Source: SOIA01 sp964348015 | GTDB taxonomy: Bacteria; Acidobacteriota; Aminicenantia; Aminicenantales; Aminicenantaceae | Direction: 5' to 3' | Assembly: GCA_964348015.1 (NCBI GenBank) | Contig: CAYGBC010000030.1 | Span: 47,181 to 111,180 of the forward strand | Length of the DNA stretch: 64,000 nucleotides | Shown: positions 16,373 to 24,955 of the stretch, piece after piece | Layout: each line of letters starts with the position of its first letter | Position numbering within the stretch: the stretch's first letter is position 1 | The notes under the pieces: model-generated | Told to the model about the DNA's origin: nothing | Database searches by the model: none | Seen by the model: only the letters and a program-made list of their open reading frames with translations | Made by a program: the position numbers and the translations under genes

Positions 16373-17953
16373 TCAGCCTTCCAGGATTTTGTCGACTTCT
16401 TCTTTGTCCACTTCTGTGATGTAGGGAATACCGCTGATGTTGGCCGCATCTTGAGTGAGAGCGGCGATATCATCCCGCGTGATATATTCCAAGGCGAATT
16501 TTCGATTCCCGGCCATAAGCTGGCGCAACCCTTGACTGAGTCTGTGAAAGTATGTGTAAAGCCCGATCGCGCCAGTGGGAATGTCGTTAAATCTCTCCTT
16601 GTATTTTTTCTTCAATTCCGGAGCTGTGACAAAAATTTCTTCAGGCGTATTGCCGAAGCGTTCGACGTACACCGGGATCTGGTCTTCACTGATTCTCTTG
16701 CCAATTGTTTTTCCAACCATAGTGGCAGCCATGGGTCCTCTGGCCATGCCCACAACCTTGAAATACGGCGCACCCAGGGCAAGCGCTTTATAGATTTGAT
16801 CTTCGAACGTGATTCCTCCAGCGGCGGCCACATCGGGAATATATTCGCCTTTCTCATCGAGCTTCCGGAGGTACTGGTACAGTAAGGACCAGATTTCAAC
16901 GCTGGGAATCCCCCATTCATTCATCATCCTCCAGGGGCTCATTCCTGTCCCTCCACCAGCTCCATCTACAGTCAGCAGGTCAAGTTTAGCCTTGGATGCG
17001 TACTTGACTGCTCTGGCAAGGTCGACTGGTCGGTAAGCTCCTGTTTTGAGGAAGACATATTTAGCTCCTGCCTTCCTGAGCTCCTCGACTCTCTGCATGA
17101 AGCTTTCTTCCTCGACCATTCCGAGTCGAGAATGCCTCTCGAATTCCTTGAAGCTGCCTTTTTCGAAGGCTTTTATCACAGAGGGATCCTCGGGATCAGG
17201 AAGAACGATATATCCTTTTTGTTTCAATCCCTGGGCTTTCTTGAGGTTTTTGATCTTCACTTCGCCCCCAATATCCTTGGCTCCCTGTCCCCATTTCAAT
17301 TCGACTGTTTCGACGCCAAGCTTATTGATGACATATTCTTGAACGCCCAGTCTGGTGTCTTCCACATTCGCTTGGACCGCAACAGTTCCATACCCATCTT
17401 CCTGAAAGTCCCTGAAAAATTTCACGCGCGATTCCATATCCGGAGAACGGACAATTTTCCCATTCTTGATTTCGGATTCGTCATCCATACCACAGACATT
17501 TTCCCCGATGGTGAGGATTGATCCGGAAAGGGCTGCCCCTTTGGCCAATCCTTCCCAATTCTGTTTGGCAACGTTGGTTGAGCCCATACCGGATATAATA
17601 TAAGGAACTTTCAATTTGATTCCTTTATCGTGTCCAATGGCAGTTTCAATCGTCACTTTTGGAAAGGTTGCTTTGTCGCTGTCCGCTTCGACTCCATGTG
17701 CTCCAACCGCTGTTCCCAAGATAGTGAAGTCGGAGAGATCAACTGGATATTCTTTTTCTGAAGCCGCAGTGATTATCCCGAAAGGCTGGGGGTAAAGAAC
17801 TTCATGCCCTCGATAGGCGGATTTTCCGATCTCGCACATTCCGATGCAGCCATCTACACATGTCACACACATTCCACTGAAGGGACTAATGGAGCCTTCA
17901 GTCCTGTTTTTGGTGAGAGTCGCCGCGCTTCTATTGAGTTTTGTATACGCCAT
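16373..17953 (-). CDS. FMN-binding glutamate synthase core protein (archaeal-type GltB)
   Basis: 526-residue TIM-barrel protein matching the synthase domain of glutamate synthase, which reductively aminates 2-oxoglutarate on FMN. The signature TVDGAGGGTGMSPWRMMNEWG-type block lies near 337-357 and the phosphate-binding GAPYFKVVGMARGPM near 410-424. An N-terminal cluster Cys29-x2-Cys32-x3-Cys36-x3-Cys40 suggests an Fe-S centre placed differently from classic GOGAT. The class II glutaminase domain is absent, so ammonia must come from elsewhere or free NH4+ is used. RBS GGAGG precedes the ATG. It follows the NuoG-like gene by 79 bp, ends at a terminator, and probably receives electrons from that module (inference). 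Confidence 0.85.
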   Translation of the reverse strand: MAYTKLNRSAATLTKNRTEGSISPFSGMCVTCVDGCIGMCEIGKSAYRGHEVLYPQPFGIITAASEKEYPVDLSDFTILGTAVGAHGVEADSDKATFPKVTIETAIGHDKGIKLKVPYIISGMGSTNVAKQNWEGLAKGAALSGSILTIGENVCGMDDESEIKNGKIVRSPDMESRVKFFRDFQEDGYGTVAVQANVEDTRLGVQEYVINKLGVETVELKWGQGAKDIGGEVKIKNLKKAQGLKQKGYIVLPDPEDPSVIKAFEKGSFKEFERHSRLGMVEEESFMQRVEELRKAGAKYVFLKTGAYRPVDLARAVKYASKAKLDLLTVDGAGGGTGMSPWRMMNEWGIPSVEIWSLLYQYLRKLDEKGEYIPDVAAAGGITFEDQIYKALALGAPYFKVVGMARGPMAATMVGKTIGKRISEDQIPVYVERFGNTPEEIFVTAPELKKKYKERFNDIPTGAIGLYTYFHRLSQGLRQLMAGNRKFALEYITRDDIAALTQDAANISGIPYITEVDKEEVDKILEG

Positions 17954-18032
17954 TATGATTACCTCCTTAATTGCTCATTTGTATGTTTCAGTGAGGAGCA
18001 CGCAAAATTGATAGTGTTTTGTGTTTCATTAC

Positions 18033-18749
18033 TCATGCTTTAGTGTTCTGCTCCTTACTGTCTGATTTTTCTGTTTTTTCTCTAACACACGTGCCGCAGC
18101 GGCCTGCATCGTACATCCAGCATTGAAGGTCATCGTAATGATCCAGGCATGTGGGGTCCATATTCAAGCAGGCGTTGCAAACTGGTGTGTCTGCCTCGGG
18201 CCCCTGGCATCTCAGCTGGCAGGCCGGGCAGATGTAGATGCATCCCCCACACAGACGACATTCCTCTGATCGGATATCGAAGGGAGTCGATATTTTTCTT
18301 TTATACCCTCGGTTTTGAAAACCGATAGCCCTTCCGTCCATCTGCTCGGCGCACATGCGCACACACAGACCGCAGAGGATGCATTCCTCGTTTCTAATCT
18401 TGAAGCGGACTTGTTTCACTCCGAATTTTGAGGCCAAGTCCTGTATGACTTTTGAGTTTGGAGCCAATGACAGCATCAGCTCGATCATCATTTTTCGGCT
18501 TTCCACGACTCTTTTTGTGTCTGTCCGGACGATCAAGCCATCCTCCGCAGGGTAGGTGCATGAAGAAACGAGCTTCGCTTTTGAACCCTCACCGATTTCC
18601 ACGAGACAGAGTCGACAGCCTCCATAGGGACTTAAGCCTTCCTGATAACATAAGGTCGGAATTTCGAGTCCGTAGAACTTGGCTGTTTCGAGAACCGTCC
18701 AGCCTTCTTCCGCTTTAACATCCAATCCGTTTATTTTTAGGTTAATCAT
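18033..18749 (-). CDS. NuoG N-terminal/HoxU-like ferredoxin subunit with Cys-rich tail
   Basis: 238-residue iron-sulfur protein. A plant-type [2Fe-2S] domain has ligands Cys34, Cys45, Cys48 and Cys64. Two [4Fe-4S] motifs follow: CILCGLCVRMC (about 123-133) and CRLCGGCIYICP (about 159-170). The last 60 residues hold about nine further cysteines (CQLRC, VCNAC, TCLDH, QCWMY, RCGTCV), which I do not recognise from standard HoxU or NuoG and which may bind another cluster or zinc. The molybdopterin-like domain of NuoG is missing. It is encoded between the NuoF-like and glutamate synthase-like genes, so it is probably the wire between them. Confidence 0.88.
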   Translation of the reverse strand: MINLKINGLDVKAEEGWTVLETAKFYGLEIPTLCYQEGLSPYGGCRLCLVEIGEGSKAKLVSSCTYPAEDGLIVRTDTKRVVESRKMMIELMLSLAPNSKVIQDLASKFGVKQVRFKIRNEECILCGLCVRMCAEQMDGRAIGFQNRGYKRKISTPFDIRSEECRLCGGCIYICPACQLRCQGPEADTPVCNACLNMDPTCLDHYDDLQCWMYDAGRCGTCVREKTEKSDSKEQNTKA

Positions 18750-18758
18750 GAATTTCCC

Positions 18759-20636
18759 TCACTCAATTTTTATGGCATCAAATTGACATGCCTCGAAGCA
18801 GGCGCCGCATTTGATGCATTTTTCCTGGTCGAGTACATGCACTTTTTTCAACTCTCCTGAAATGGCCTCCTGGGGACAGACTTTGATGCAGGCCAGGCAG
18901 CCTGTGCATTTATCTTCAATGATTGAATAAGTGATCAGTTCTTTACAGACTCCAGCCGGGCAGGTCTTATCTTTAACATGAGCGATGTACTCATCCCTAA
19001 AGTATCGGAGAGTCGACAGGATCGGATTGGCTGCAGTTTGTCCTAAACCGCATAGCGAGGCGTCTTTTGTCGATCGAGCCAACGCCTCGAGCAGTCGAAT
19101 ATCCTCTTCTTTGCCATTGCCTTCGGATATCTCTGTGACGATTTCCCACATCCTCTGAGTTCCTTCCCTGCAGGAGAGGCATTTGCCGCAGGATTCATCT
19201 CGAAGAAAATTTAAAAAATACTTGGCCACATCGACCATGCATGTGTTCTCGTCCATCACGATCATGCCACCCGAACCCATGATAGAACCGGCCTCAGTCA
19301 ATCCTTCGTAATCAATAGGTAAATCCAGCTTGTCTTTGGGTAGACATCCACCGGAAGGACCGCCAGTCTGGACAGCTTTGAACTCTTTTCCTCCTGGAAT
19401 TCCTCCTCCGATGTCAAAGATGACTTCTTTAAGGGCAATTCCCATCGGGACTTCGACCAATCCAGTGTTGTTTATTTTTCCGACTAAACTGAATATCTTC
19501 GTTCCCTTACTTCCTTCAGTTCCTATTTTTGAAAACCAATCGGCCCCCTTTTCAATAATCAAAGGAATATTGGCCCATGTTTCAACGTTATTGATGTTGG
19601 TGGGTTTTTTCCATAGACCCTTGATGGCGGGGAATGGTGGCCTCTGGCGAGGCTCTCCAATTCGTCCTTCCACCGAAGCGATCAACGCTGTTTCTTCTCC
19701 GCACACAAAAGCTCCAGCGCCCTTAGAAACGCTAATCCTGAAGTTGAAATTTGTTCCGAGTATCTTTTCCCCGAGAATACCCAGCTTTTCTGCCTGAGAA
19801 ATGGCGAGAAATATATGTTTCACCGCGAGAGGATATTCATCGCGAACATAAATGATGCCTTCCTCTGCTCCCACTGCATACGCTCCGATGATCATCCCTT
19901 CGAGTACTCGATGGGGATTTCCTTCGAGCAAGCTGCGGTCCATATAAGCACCAGGATCTCCTTCATCTGCGTTACAGATAATGTATTTGGGACTGTCTTT
20001 GGCTTTGCGGGTGAATTCCCATTTGTATCCCGTTGGAAAACCGGCTCCTCCCCGACCTCTCAAACCGGATTGCTTTATGGTCTCGATGACGTCTTCGGGC
20101 GCTTTTTCGCTGAGGACATCGACAAGCGATCCATATCCACCTATCGAAAGATAGTCATTGACATCAGTCGGATCAATGAGGGCATTATCTCCGAGAAGAA
20201 TACGTTTTTGCTTTTTGTAGAAGGATATCTCATCTTCTTTGAGGACTTTTATATCCGAAATTGGATCAGAAAACAGGAGTCTGTCGATAATTTCATTATT
20301 AATAATCGTATGAGAAGCGATGTCGTTAGCGTCTTTGGGTTGAACTTTCTGGTAAAAGATATCATGGGGTTGAATGATAATGTTGGGTTCGGCTTCGCAG
20401 AATCCGTGACACCCTGTGACCTTGATCTTGACTTTATCATCCAACTTGTTGTTCTTTATGGCTTTTTTGAGAGAATCAATGACTTTTAAAGAGCCGCGAG
20501 CTTGACCGCATGTTCCGGCTGAGACAGTGAGAACAGGTTTTTTGTCAGACTGCCTCTTTTGGACCTGGCTTTGAATGGTCTGAGCCAAACCCTTGGTGGA
20601 TATTATCTTTTTAGTTGGATTTATTTTTCTTCTCAT
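18759..20636 (-). CDS. NADH-oxidising NuoF/HydB/HndC-type flavoprotein
   Basis: 625-residue diaphorase subunit. Order: N-terminal thioredoxin-like [2Fe-2S] domain (AGTCGQARGS near 40-49 and TGCHGFCEAEP near 83-93), FMN/NADH-binding core (GLRGRGGAGFPTG near 195-207, NADEGDPGAYMDR near 225-237, GAGAFVCGEETAL near 308-320), [4Fe-4S] motif ESCGKCLSCREGTQ (near 480-493), and a C-terminal ferredoxin domain with two clusters (CTGCLACIKVCP and CIKCGACFEACQ). That two-cluster tail marks HydB/HndC-type proteins of cytosolic, often electron-bifurcating complexes rather than complex I NuoF. The start overlaps the NuoE-like gene end. No complex I membrane subunits are nearby. Confidence 0.93.
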   Translation of the reverse strand: MRRKINPTKKIISTKGLAQTIQSQVQKRQSDKKPVLTVSAGTCGQARGSLKVIDSLKKAIKNNKLDDKVKIKVTGCHGFCEAEPNIIIQPHDIFYQKVQPKDANDIASHTIINNEIIDRLLFSDPISDIKVLKEDEISFYKKQKRILLGDNALIDPTDVNDYLSIGGYGSLVDVLSEKAPEDVIETIKQSGLRGRGGAGFPTGYKWEFTRKAKDSPKYIICNADEGDPGAYMDRSLLEGNPHRVLEGMIIGAYAVGAEEGIIYVRDEYPLAVKHIFLAISQAEKLGILGEKILGTNFNFRISVSKGAGAFVCGEETALIASVEGRIGEPRQRPPFPAIKGLWKKPTNINNVETWANIPLIIEKGADWFSKIGTEGSKGTKIFSLVGKINNTGLVEVPMGIALKEVIFDIGGGIPGGKEFKAVQTGGPSGGCLPKDKLDLPIDYEGLTEAGSIMGSGGMIVMDENTCMVDVAKYFLNFLRDESCGKCLSCREGTQRMWEIVTEISEGNGKEEDIRLLEALARSTKDASLCGLGQTAANPILSTLRYFRDEYIAHVKDKTCPAGVCKELITYSIIEDKCTGCLACIKVCPQEAISGELKKVHVLDQEKCIKCGACFEACQFDAIKIE

Positions 20637-21096
20637 TTTTCCTGTACTTCTTCAGAATCGAACCCACTTTTCGGATGGACGTTTGCGCATGATAATCGCC
20701 ATCCACGACAACCACGGGACCTATCGCACAGCAGCCTAAGCAAGCCACCGTTTCTAAGCTGAACTGTCTATCTTCAGTCGTTTCTCCTGCTTCAATGCTC
20801 AGCTTTCTCTCGAATTCTTCCAGAATTTTCGGGCCTCCTCTCACGTGACAGGCAGTCCCCATGCAGACTGTGATGAGATGTTTTCCTCTGGGTTCGAGGC
20901 TGAAGGAACGATAAAAGGTCGCAACTCCAATGATGTCGATGAGAGGAATACCTAAAATTACAGAAACAATTCTCAGGGCTTGCTGGGGAAGATAATTATA
21001 CTCTTCCTGAATATCTTGGAGGATCGATATGAGTGCCTTTTTTTCACTGCTGTATTTTGTTACGAATGATTTGACTTTTGATTCTTGAACCTCCAC
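20611..21096 (-). CDS. NuoE/HndA-like [2Fe-2S] subunit
   Basis: 161-residue thioredoxin-like [2Fe-2S] protein. Ligands are Cys78 and Cys83 (CMGTAC) and Cys119 and Cys123 (CLGCC). The N-terminal helical part matches NuoE/HndA. It partners the NuoF-like protein in NADH oxidation. Start codon is GTG at 21096 with GGAGG seven bases upstream. It is the first gene of the four-gene operon NuoE-NuoF-NuoG-like-glutamate synthase-like and overlaps the next gene by 26 bp, which supports tight co-expression. Confidence 0.94.
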   Translation of the reverse strand: MEVQESKVKSFVTKYSSEKKALISILQDIQEEYNYLPQQALRIVSVILGIPLIDIIGVATFYRSFSLEPRGKHLITVCMGTACHVRGGPKILEEFERKLSIEAGETTEDRQFSLETVACLGCCAIGPVVVVDGDYHAQTSIRKVGSILKKYRKNEKKNKSN

Positions 21097-21485
21097 AGGT
21101 TTTCCTCCGTGTTAGGTTATTTTCAATGATACTGAGTTAAGTATGAACTTTTGTTGGTGTTTAAGCTGTCTTGGTCCTGGTTTTTGTGCGGAGTCATCTT
21201 TAATCTGACAGATATTTGACCTCAATTTCTGAAGAATGTGGAACCTGATTGGATTGAGAGAGAGACTTGCGGGGCGATTGGTATGAAGTTTATGATTCCT
21301 CCTCTGAGTCAGTAAATTAAATATTAAACGTATGAATAATTCAAATTATTAACATGAATTTATAACAGATATACACCATTGATGTCAATGATTTCTCTTG
21401 GATTAAAGTGCCTGATTTATGATTAGTGCCGTAAGGTCAAGATGTTTTGAAGCTTTGACATGAAAAATTGAATCCCCAAACAGTA
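21097..21485. other. Long intergenic region between the NuoE-like operon and speD
   Basis: Together with the speD promoter this is a 446-bp AT-rich gap between divergent genes. It carries an inverted repeat AATAAT-TCAA-ATTATT (21335-21350), a possible operator, and no open frame worth calling. No clear sigma-70 promoter for the minus-strand operon was found, so that operon may use another sigma factor or a weak site. Confidence 0.4.
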
Positions 21486-21514
21486 TTGACTAAAAGGAAG
21501 AATCTGCCATAATT
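21486..21514 (+). promoter_or_regulatory. Predicted speD promoter and ribosome-binding site
   Basis: TTGACT (21486-21491) and CATAAT (21508-21513) are 16 bp apart, or 17 bp counting ATAATT (21509-21514) as the -10 box. AAGGAG at 21530-21535 sits seven bases before the ATG. Confidence 0.6.
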
Positions 21515-21542
21515 AGGTTCATTCCACTCAAGGAGCAAAGGA

Positions 21543-21977
21543 ATGCCTCAGAAAATTCACCGGTCCATCGGACATCACTATATCGTTGAAGCATCAGGGT
21601 GTGATCCAAAAATCATCAGCAGTGTTGAAAAAGTGCAGCAGATACTGGTCAGGGCTGCCGAAGTGGCGGGAGCTAAAGTCTGGTCGATTTCAGTCAACAG
21701 GTTTCCCCCCAAAGGAGTCAGCGGGGTGGTCGTGATCTCGGAATCGCACATTTCGACTCACACCTGGCCGGAATACGGTTACGGCGCTTTGGATTTTTAC
21801 ACGTGCGGGGATGATACAGACCCGGAAAAAGCTGTATTTTATGCAGTCGAAGCGTTTGGGGCATCGACTTCGCACATCACAGAGATCACTCGGGGAATTG
21901 AAGAGGGAGACAGGTTATTCTATCACAGCTTCATCACTTGGGAAGAGGATTTTGAGGGGGAGAGGAAGACCAAATAA
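21543..21977 (+). CDS. speD: S-adenosylmethionine decarboxylase proenzyme (bacterial/archaeal SpeD)
   Basis: 144-residue proenzyme that cleaves itself to make a pyruvoyl group, then decarboxylates AdoMet for spermidine synthesis. The self-cleavage site is SESHIS with the cut between Glu67 and Ser68; the following HTWPEYGY block and the catalytic Cys88 in DFYTCGD are conserved. The length fits the short class 1B form, slightly extended at the C terminus. It is monocistronic here; no spermidine synthase (speE) is adjacent. It has a good promoter and Shine-Dalgarno sequence. Confidence 0.96.
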   Translation: MPQKIHRSIGHHYIVEASGCDPKIISSVEKVQQILVRAAEVAGAKVWSISVNRFPPKGVSGVVVISESHISTHTWPEYGYGALDFYTCGDDTDPEKAVFYAVEAFGASTSHITEITRGIEEGDRLFYHSFITWEEDFEGERKTK

Positions 21978-21982
21978 ATTTT

Positions 21983-22102
21983 GGGTCCGGATTTAAATTC
22001 TGGCCCCGAAAATGTTAAATATTTTTACAATCTCCGGGGATTTCTGGAAAATCAGCCGTTTTCTCCACAAATCTTACCCGAGTGCTGAATTTTTTCGGGT
22101 AA
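21983..22102. other. Structured intergenic segment after speD
   Basis: Two inverted repeats lie in the 253-bp gap: an imperfect hairpin at 21983-22007 (GGG.CCGGA / TTCTGG.CCC) just after the speD stop, and a perfect 8-bp stem TTACCCGA/TCGGGTAA at 22074-22102 with a 13-nt loop. CCCCG (22004-22008) could also pair with CGGGG near 22035. The first may end the speD transcript, though no T-tract follows directly. The second has no obvious role. Confidence 0.4.
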
Positions 22103-22215
22103 ATTCAAATGGCACGAATATTGCTATATTTTTGAATGAGATTGATGTGCGCGCAGGTCGAAGGACTTCGTTAGATCCAATCAACTCGTCTATTTAATGG
22201 GCCTGTTCGCCTTTG

Positions 22216-22224
22216 TGATATAAT
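22216..22224 (+). promoter_or_regulatory. Extended -10 promoter, probably giving a leaderless M1 peptidase mRNA
   Basis: TGATATAAT (extended -10: TG, one base, TATAAT at 22219-22224) lies six bases before the ATG at 22231. The normal distance from -10 box to start site would put the first transcribed base on the A of that ATG. No -35 box and no Shine-Dalgarno sequence are visible. Confidence 0.5.
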
Positions 22225-22230
22225 ATACAA

Positions 22231-24861
22231 ATGAAAGACAGACTGATCTCTTCCCTTTTTCTCGTCTTTCTCCTCGCTTGTGTCATGCATTCTCGGGTCC
22301 ATTCGGGAGAGCAGAACCTGAATGACTTCATACTCCGGATTCAAAATTCTATAGCACAGAAGGATGTGACCGCTTACCTGGAGAATTTCTCTGACGAGAT
22401 CAAAGCCGCAGAAGAATTAAATTTCAATGATAAATTCGGCATTTTCGGGATGGAAGAGGCCGCATTATTCAAAACCGGAGAAACGATCCTCTCAGAAAAT
22501 GAAGCCGAAGTCTACGTACAGGCCCTTTTCCAGAATTCCTATTCGGTCATCATCGAAACATGGCATTTGAGCCTTTTGAAGGTGGATGATCTCTGGCAGG
22601 TTCAAGAAAAGAACATAGCGGGAAATATCACATCTCTGTATAGAGTCCAGATCCCGTCGAACAGGGCTGAAAGAGTGGAGTCGGTGGAGATTGAACATGA
22701 GGATATCAAGCTTTCATTCAAAAACGCTCTTGTGTTCTATGACAACATCCCTGATCTAGAAACGGCCCTGGTCGTTGTCGGGAAGGGAGATGTGCGCTTT
22801 TCCCCTTCGGACTCGATAGAAAAGCATCAGCTCGAATTATCCTATAAAAAGGATTTTATTAAAGATGAGCTGACATACGCTTACCTCAGGTTTTCGAATC
22901 AATTCTTTCGGGATAACATAAAAATCCTCAAGAATTCTGATGACATTGGTTCTCAGCCCACCACAGCGGAAAGGAATGAAGCCTATTCCATATTCTCCAG
23001 GCATTATCCGCGTTCATTCACTGTGGAGAATTCCCTGAACAAACAGTTGCTGTCCACTGTGCCCCAGAGTGATGAGACGGTTATTGGCTTCAGGGGAAAA
23101 AAGCTGGGGATTTTCACCTACATCTATTCTCCTTTCACGAATGAAGAGATCAACTTGTACCGGTGGAAAGATAAGAAGATCATCAACATGTATTCCCCTG
23201 AATCGCAAGAGGAGGAGAAAAGACTCTTCCTCTCGTTTGTCCGGATGTTCGAGGTGAAAAACTACGAGATTGACGTGAATTATGTACCTAAAAAATCTTT
23301 TCTCTCTGGTAAGGCCAAAATTGAGGTGGAACCCAAAGTGGACTCTTTGGACAAGTTGAAGTTTAAGCTGAATCCCAAACTCCGCATTCTCCGCATCACT
23401 GATGAGGAGGGCCGCGCGCTGTTCTTCAGCCAGGACAGACTCAGAGAAACTCTTTATGTCTATTTTATCCGTCCCCCGGCCAAAAATAAGGATTACTCCC
23501 TTAAAATCTATTATCGGGGAAAGCTTGAGCCTCCAGAATTGATCGCTGATGTTGTCGCGGGACCCCAAATTTACAGCTGGGAAGGGCGATTCGGCAGGTA
23601 CATCAAATTTCTTCCCCCTGATTACGAGACCTATCTTTTTAGCCGCAGCGCCGTTTGGTACCCCGCTCCGGCTGAAAATGATTATTTTCAAGCGCGCTTG
23701 AAGGTCACGGTTCCTTCTTCATTCGAGTGCATTTCTAACGGAGAATTGATCGAGAAGACTCTGTTGAGAGGTACACAAGAAGTGGAGGACCGGGCTAATG
23801 GGCAAGCAGCCGTTTTTGTTTTTAAAATTCAACATCCGGTCAAATACCTGTCTTTCATTGTCGGAAAGTTCACAAAAGCCGGCGAGGATACCGAATCTCT
23901 GCCGATTCGGCACTTTTATTCGTCGGGTATCGATTTCGTAAGGGCCGGAATACTTCAAGAAGCCAAGAATATCGTTCGGTTCTATGAGGAGATGTTTGGC
24001 CCTTATCCTTACAGAAAGTTGAGTGTCGTTCGAAGGTTATGGATCACCACCGGCGGACACAGCCCGGCCTCTTTTGTCATTCTCAACGAGCTGTTTCAAG
24101 TCCAAGATGGAACGTTACTCGTGCCCGGCAGAAGCCCCGTTGACCTCTCTCGTTGGAAAGAGTATTTCGTTGCGCATGAGATCGCTCACCAGTGGTGGGG
24201 GCAGGCTGTGACGTGGGAGACGTATCATGACCACTGGTTGAGCGAAGGATTGGCTCAATTCGCCGCGGTTCAGTACTTGAGGAAGAAACACGGAGATGAG
24301 GTGCTGGAGACGATTTTTGGCAAATTTTCTCACTGGACTGAGAAAAAAACTAAATGGGGCCCGATAATCCTGGGAGGACGCCTCACTTTGCTGGATACTT
24401 TGGCTTACCAGTCCATTATATACAACAAGACGACTTTAGTCTTGAACATGCTGATGGAGTGGCTCGGTGAGGAGCCCTTTTATCAGGGATTGCAGGAATT
24501 CTTCAGAAGACATAAATACGGCGCGGCCAGCACACTGGATTTTATTCGGACCATAGAGAGGATTTCCGGGAAAAATCTGGATGTTTTCTTTCAGGGCTGG
24601 TTCGAGTCCTACTCTCTTCCCGAAGTCAGCGTGAGTCACTCCATCAAGAAAGCCAACGGGGGCTACACGCTGCGTTTACAGATCGGCCAGAAGAAGGTCT
24701 TCATTTTTCCCCTATGGATCGAATGGATCGAGAATGGAGAGAAGGTCAAAAAGATGGTCATTGTTGACGAGGCCAACGAAGAATTTGAGATACGACTCGA
24801 AGGGAAACCCAGAAAAATAAAAGTCAATCCAAACAGCGCTGTCCCCGGAAAATTCCATTAA
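22231..24861 (+). CDS. Secreted M1-family zinc aminopeptidase-like protein
   Basis: 876 residues with an N-terminal signal sequence (about 1-25), so periplasmic or exported. Residues about 30-330 match no domain I recognise. An M1-type beta-saddle follows (about 335-520), then the zinc motif His649-Glu-Ile-Ala-His653 with Glu672 in WLSEGLAQF as third ligand, and a helical C-terminal region. The exopeptidase GAMEN motif of classic M1 aminopeptidases is not present; the aligned stretch reads GGHSPASF, so aminopeptidase specificity is not assured. It likely feeds extracellular peptides to the cell. It stands alone between speD and the convergent response regulator. Confidence 0.85.
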   Translation: MKDRLISSLFLVFLLACVMHSRVHSGEQNLNDFILRIQNSIAQKDVTAYLENFSDEIKAAEELNFNDKFGIFGMEEAALFKTGETILSENEAEVYVQALFQNSYSVIIETWHLSLLKVDDLWQVQEKNIAGNITSLYRVQIPSNRAERVESVEIEHEDIKLSFKNALVFYDNIPDLETALVVVGKGDVRFSPSDSIEKHQLELSYKKDFIKDELTYAYLRFSNQFFRDNIKILKNSDDIGSQPTTAERNEAYSIFSRHYPRSFTVENSLNKQLLSTVPQSDETVIGFRGKKLGIFTYIYSPFTNEEINLYRWKDKKIINMYSPESQEEEKRLFLSFVRMFEVKNYEIDVNYVPKKSFLSGKAKIEVEPKVDSLDKLKFKLNPKLRILRITDEEGRALFFSQDRLRETLYVYFIRPPAKNKDYSLKIYYRGKLEPPELIADVVAGPQIYSWEGRFGRYIKFLPPDYETYLFSRSAVWYPAPAENDYFQARLKVTVPSSFECISNGELIEKTLLRGTQEVEDRANGQAAVFVFKIQHPVKYLSFIVGKFTKAGEDTESLPIRHFYSSGIDFVRAGILQEAKNIVRFYEEMFGPYPYRKLSVVRRLWITTGGHSPASFVILNELFQVQDGTLLVPGRSPVDLSRWKEYFVAHEIAHQWWGQAVTWETYHDHWLSEGLAQFAAVQYLRKKHGDEVLETIFGKFSHWTEKKTKWGPIILGGRLTLLDTLAYQSIIYNKTTLVLNMLMEWLGEEPFYQGLQEFFRRHKYGAASTLDFIRTIERISGKNLDVFFQGWFESYSLPEVSVSHSIKKANGGYTLRLQIGQKKVFIFPLWIEWIENGEKVKKMVIVDEANEEFEIRLEGKPRKIKVNPNSAVPGKFH

Positions 24862-24910
24862 CCTGAATTATTCATAAAATCTGCCGACACCGCATTCTTT
24901 TTTCTCAAAA

Positions 24911-24923
24911 GGGGACAGTCCCC
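24911..24923. repeat. GGGGAC-A-GTCCCC palindrome
   Basis: A perfect 6-bp stem with one central base, between the convergent M1 peptidase and response-regulator genes. On the minus strand TTTT follows it, so it could serve as a weak terminator for the regulator. Same family as the elements at 4161, 44419, 45140 and 59641. Confidence 0.5.
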
Positions 24924-24955
24924 GAAGAAAAAGCAGCCTGTGTCCGTTTATTTTT

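Noticed and set aside
18033..21096. Reading these genes as respiratory complex I or an [FeFe]-hydrogenase.
   Set aside because: No membrane subunits and no H-cluster subunit are present; the NuoF-like protein has the extra two-cluster tail of cytosolic HydB/HndC-type modules.
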